Below the pieces are notes generated by a model, which worked only from the letters and a program-made list of their open reading frames with translations, did no database searches and was not told where the DNA came from. This document shows, piece by piece, positions 57,301 to 60,300 of a stretch of DNA of 64,000 nt. A program made the translations under genes and the position numbers. The DNA comes from Symsagittifera roscoffensis (taxonomy: Eukaryota > Xenacoelomorpha > Acoela > Convolutidae), in assembly GCF_963678635.1 (NCBI RefSeq), contig NC_087070.1, positions 3,291,157 through 3,355,156 on the forward strand, written 5' to 3'. The stretch's first letter is position 1. The number at the start of each line of letters is the position of its first letter.

Positions 57301-60300
57301 CCATATAATTAACTCCATTGTAATTTTTACTCTCTGTAAAAATCCATTGGTGCTAAATGCGGTTACGTTTTGTTTCTTCTTTGGCCCTGGTGGAGCGAGG
57401 GGAGATGGAGTATATGTGTGATATTGGCTACATCGTTGAGCGGGCAGATATTAATTTTTGTGCACTGGGGAAGGTTGTGATTCAGTATTTTTAGTATGTT
57501 ATAACCTTGACCTCTATTATCTAATTACGTACCAGTCAATGTTAACTCTACGAAGTCCAGTGGACTTCGACTCACTAGTTGCTCTTTTTAGACTACAGTC
57601 GGTTTTAATTCAACCAATACTTTTATTCTCTTTTAATTTAGTTAGATATAATAGCTACCAGTGGTACATCTTAATTCTTTATTAATTTCAAAGATAACAA
57701 AGTTTTAATGGATATTTTTCTGATCATTTACCTCTTAGCTGGGTACTTAATTTGACTACTTTATTTGACTACTCGTTATACAAGCCAGTAGGTTTATGAG
57801 CGTCTTGATTAAGGCTAAGGAGTTTGGTTATGTTCACGCACTATTTGAGTTTTGTATGTCAAATACCAGAATTGAATTCAAACTGAAATCATAATTTTTC
57901 TATTGGCATGAGCAGAAAACTGATTGCTACTAAACCCTCTAAAGTGACCACAGATGAGGGGGGGAGGTCTGTGATGTTGAACTGTGACGTAGAGCCTATG
58001 TTTTGCCATGTCATGTCGAAGTTGTGTCTGAATTCGTATGTCACTCCTGACGGATTGACACTGTTGTCGAACTGCATGAGAACTGCCACTGGGTGGATCA
58101 ATGTGAAGTTCAAGTCACTCACTGGACAGGGCTCTAAGAAAACCAAACAATCTCAAGCATCTTCGTTTAACTCAAATTCAAATATTCAAACCTTAAGTCA
58201 AATTAACAGCCTGACCAATTTCCGCTGCTAAAGTGGTACCGCCTGAAAGGTCTAGACGCAAAAAATGGCCTTGAGTCGCAAAAAAGAGCTTCAGCTTAAC
58301 AAAATAACAGTCTGGAATGTGGGAAGATAAAACAAATGGACTATCCTCGACAAGACAGGAAGCACATTATTATTATATATTGATCAGGGGCAGATTTAGG
58401 GAGGGGGGCGGACGCATCCTCCTCAGGGATTCGACTCCCTGCCGACCCCAAAAGTCCCCCCTTAGTATTATTTTGAAATATCCATTTTTGGTGACGGACC
58501 CTAAAAATTTTCTAAAGCAGGCGCCTTGGGCGCCAAAATATATTAGTTTTGAGGGGGGAGCGCGCGCCGAAAAAGCGCAATTTTTTGGTCAACATTTTCA
58601 AAAAGTGCCTAAAAACGCCTTTTTTGGCCTGTTTTTTTTTCTTCAAATTTTGCCTGTGGCGCAGAAATTTTGGCCCAAACAAGGACTTTTTAAAATTCGC
58701 CATCCCCCTGCTCGAGAAAATCCTAGGTCCGCCCCTGTAAACAAACGTGACAACGATTCCCCTTTCTTAAAAACATCACCAAAGCTCGGATCTCTTTACC
58801 TATTTGCACAAGGGGGAGCGGGGGTGAGACTCTCTACAGGGTAAAAAATTTTAATATGCGTTGAATTATTTCTTTATAGTGGGATATTCGTTACTAGGTA
58901 CGATAGGGGGATAGTTAAAGATTACCAAAACTCTTGTATACTTAAGCGTTCAATTAATTTATGTTTAACAGGGTTAGTTTTTTTCCTTCTTTTTGGTTGC
59001 ATATTGACAGCATCAATATTCAGCCGACCAAAACCTTTCGAAGGGCGCGTTGGGTGCTAGTTTTCAGCGTGAACAAAAAATTTTAGAAAAAACTTCAAAG
59101 CAATAATCAAAAGCATGCAGTTTGGTCAGTCCAACAACAGATTCAAATATTTGAAAATCTATCCCCCCGAAAAAAGCTAAGATCAATAAAAAATATATAA
59201 AAATACCACAAACGACGCTGTGAAAAACGAGTCTTCATTTGCTTTGACACAGGGGGAATATAGGTTGTTCTCGAGTGGGAGGGGGGGGGGGGGGGGTCAA
59301 CCAAAATAAGTTTAAGGTCATCCAAAATAAGTTTCCGAACACTCCCGGAACACTATAAAGACCCTATTTTGACCAAAAATTTTGCACCGCAGGAAAATTT
59401 TGAAAAATAGGTCAAAGCGCTTGTTTTTGGGCACTTTCTGGGCAGATTTTTTGGTCCACCATGACTTCTAAAACCTCTAAAACACTTTTGAGACTTCAAA
59501 TCAATTTCGGTGATTTTGTGCCATTAGCTTTCGTAATAGGCGAGCGTTAATTGCCCTAATTTCTATTTTAAAGTGAGCTTGAATTGAACTCAAAAAGAAA
59601 TCAAACAGCAGAACATCAAATTTAGAGCGTGAACAAGTTCTCAAAATCACAATTGAAGCATGTAAAATTATATAAAAACATAAAAAGTTTTAAATTTTTT
59701 TTTGTCAAGACCGCGCAACCTAAACGAAAATTTATTTTGTTCGTCATTACTCCGAAAATGTTTACTTGATTTTTTTTTGACAAAACATAATTAAAGGGTG
59801 TTTTTGGCTCCTCCGCACCTCCCCCTGCGAACTCCAATAGGTCAAATTTCTATTCACAATGTTCGATAGCTACCAAAATTGGTTGTGCGGACTTATAAGG
59901 ACAAGGAAATCATCTTTGTTCTTCTTACTCACTTTTTTTGAAATCCTTTGTAAAGTTGATGCTTATATGAGAATAAAAAAAAGGTCCGTATTTTTGTCCA
60001 GCTCAATTTTTAACAGTTAGTACATAATAATTTTCCTAAAACAATGAGCGCCGGTTCTCGTCGCAATTAAATTCGAGTGAAAAAGTATTTTCGGCTGAAA
60101 AAATATGACCCCGGGCCTGACTGGCTAGCTAATGAGCTGTCTACTTACTAGCACAGTCGCAGATGGGTCCATTCAACGAGTTCCCATTCCACTGGCCCAC
60201 GAATGCCTGGATCTGCAGACAGTCTTCAGCCGCACAACTGCCGAAGTCGAACACGTAGGGCATAGAGTCGAACGTGCGATTAGCCACAAAGCCGAAATTG

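Larger units (their letters stand above)
51912..57684 (+). mobile_element. LTR retrotransposon E2, same family, internally deleted, with 5-bp target duplication
   Basis: 5,773 bp bounded by 212-bp LTRs (51912-52123 and 57473-57684) differing at two positions, and flanked by ATTTC (51907-51911 and 57685-57689). Compared with E1 it lacks about 0.8 kb covering the zinc knuckles and protease. It carries three lesions: the deletion, an 8-bp duplication after the YIDD motif, and an in-frame TAA at 54001. It is inserted antisense in the 7.3-kb intron between FN3 exons 50439-50625 and 57921-58133. LTR sequence is quite different from E1, so it is a separate subfamily. Confidence 0.9.

Noticed and set aside
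41539-57684. Envelope gene making E1 or E2 a retrovirus-like element
   Set aside because: After integrase there is only a hydrophilic tail of the same ORF; no signal peptide or membrane segment was found.
58132-58134. Alternative acceptor two bases further in (TTAGAG) for the FN3 exon 57921-58133
   Set aside because: It would change the phase and break continuity with the exon at 60149-60312.
58317-58844. 175-codon open frame
   Set aside because: It runs through a reversed hAT-like element and a poly-purine stretch; no domain and no coding bias.
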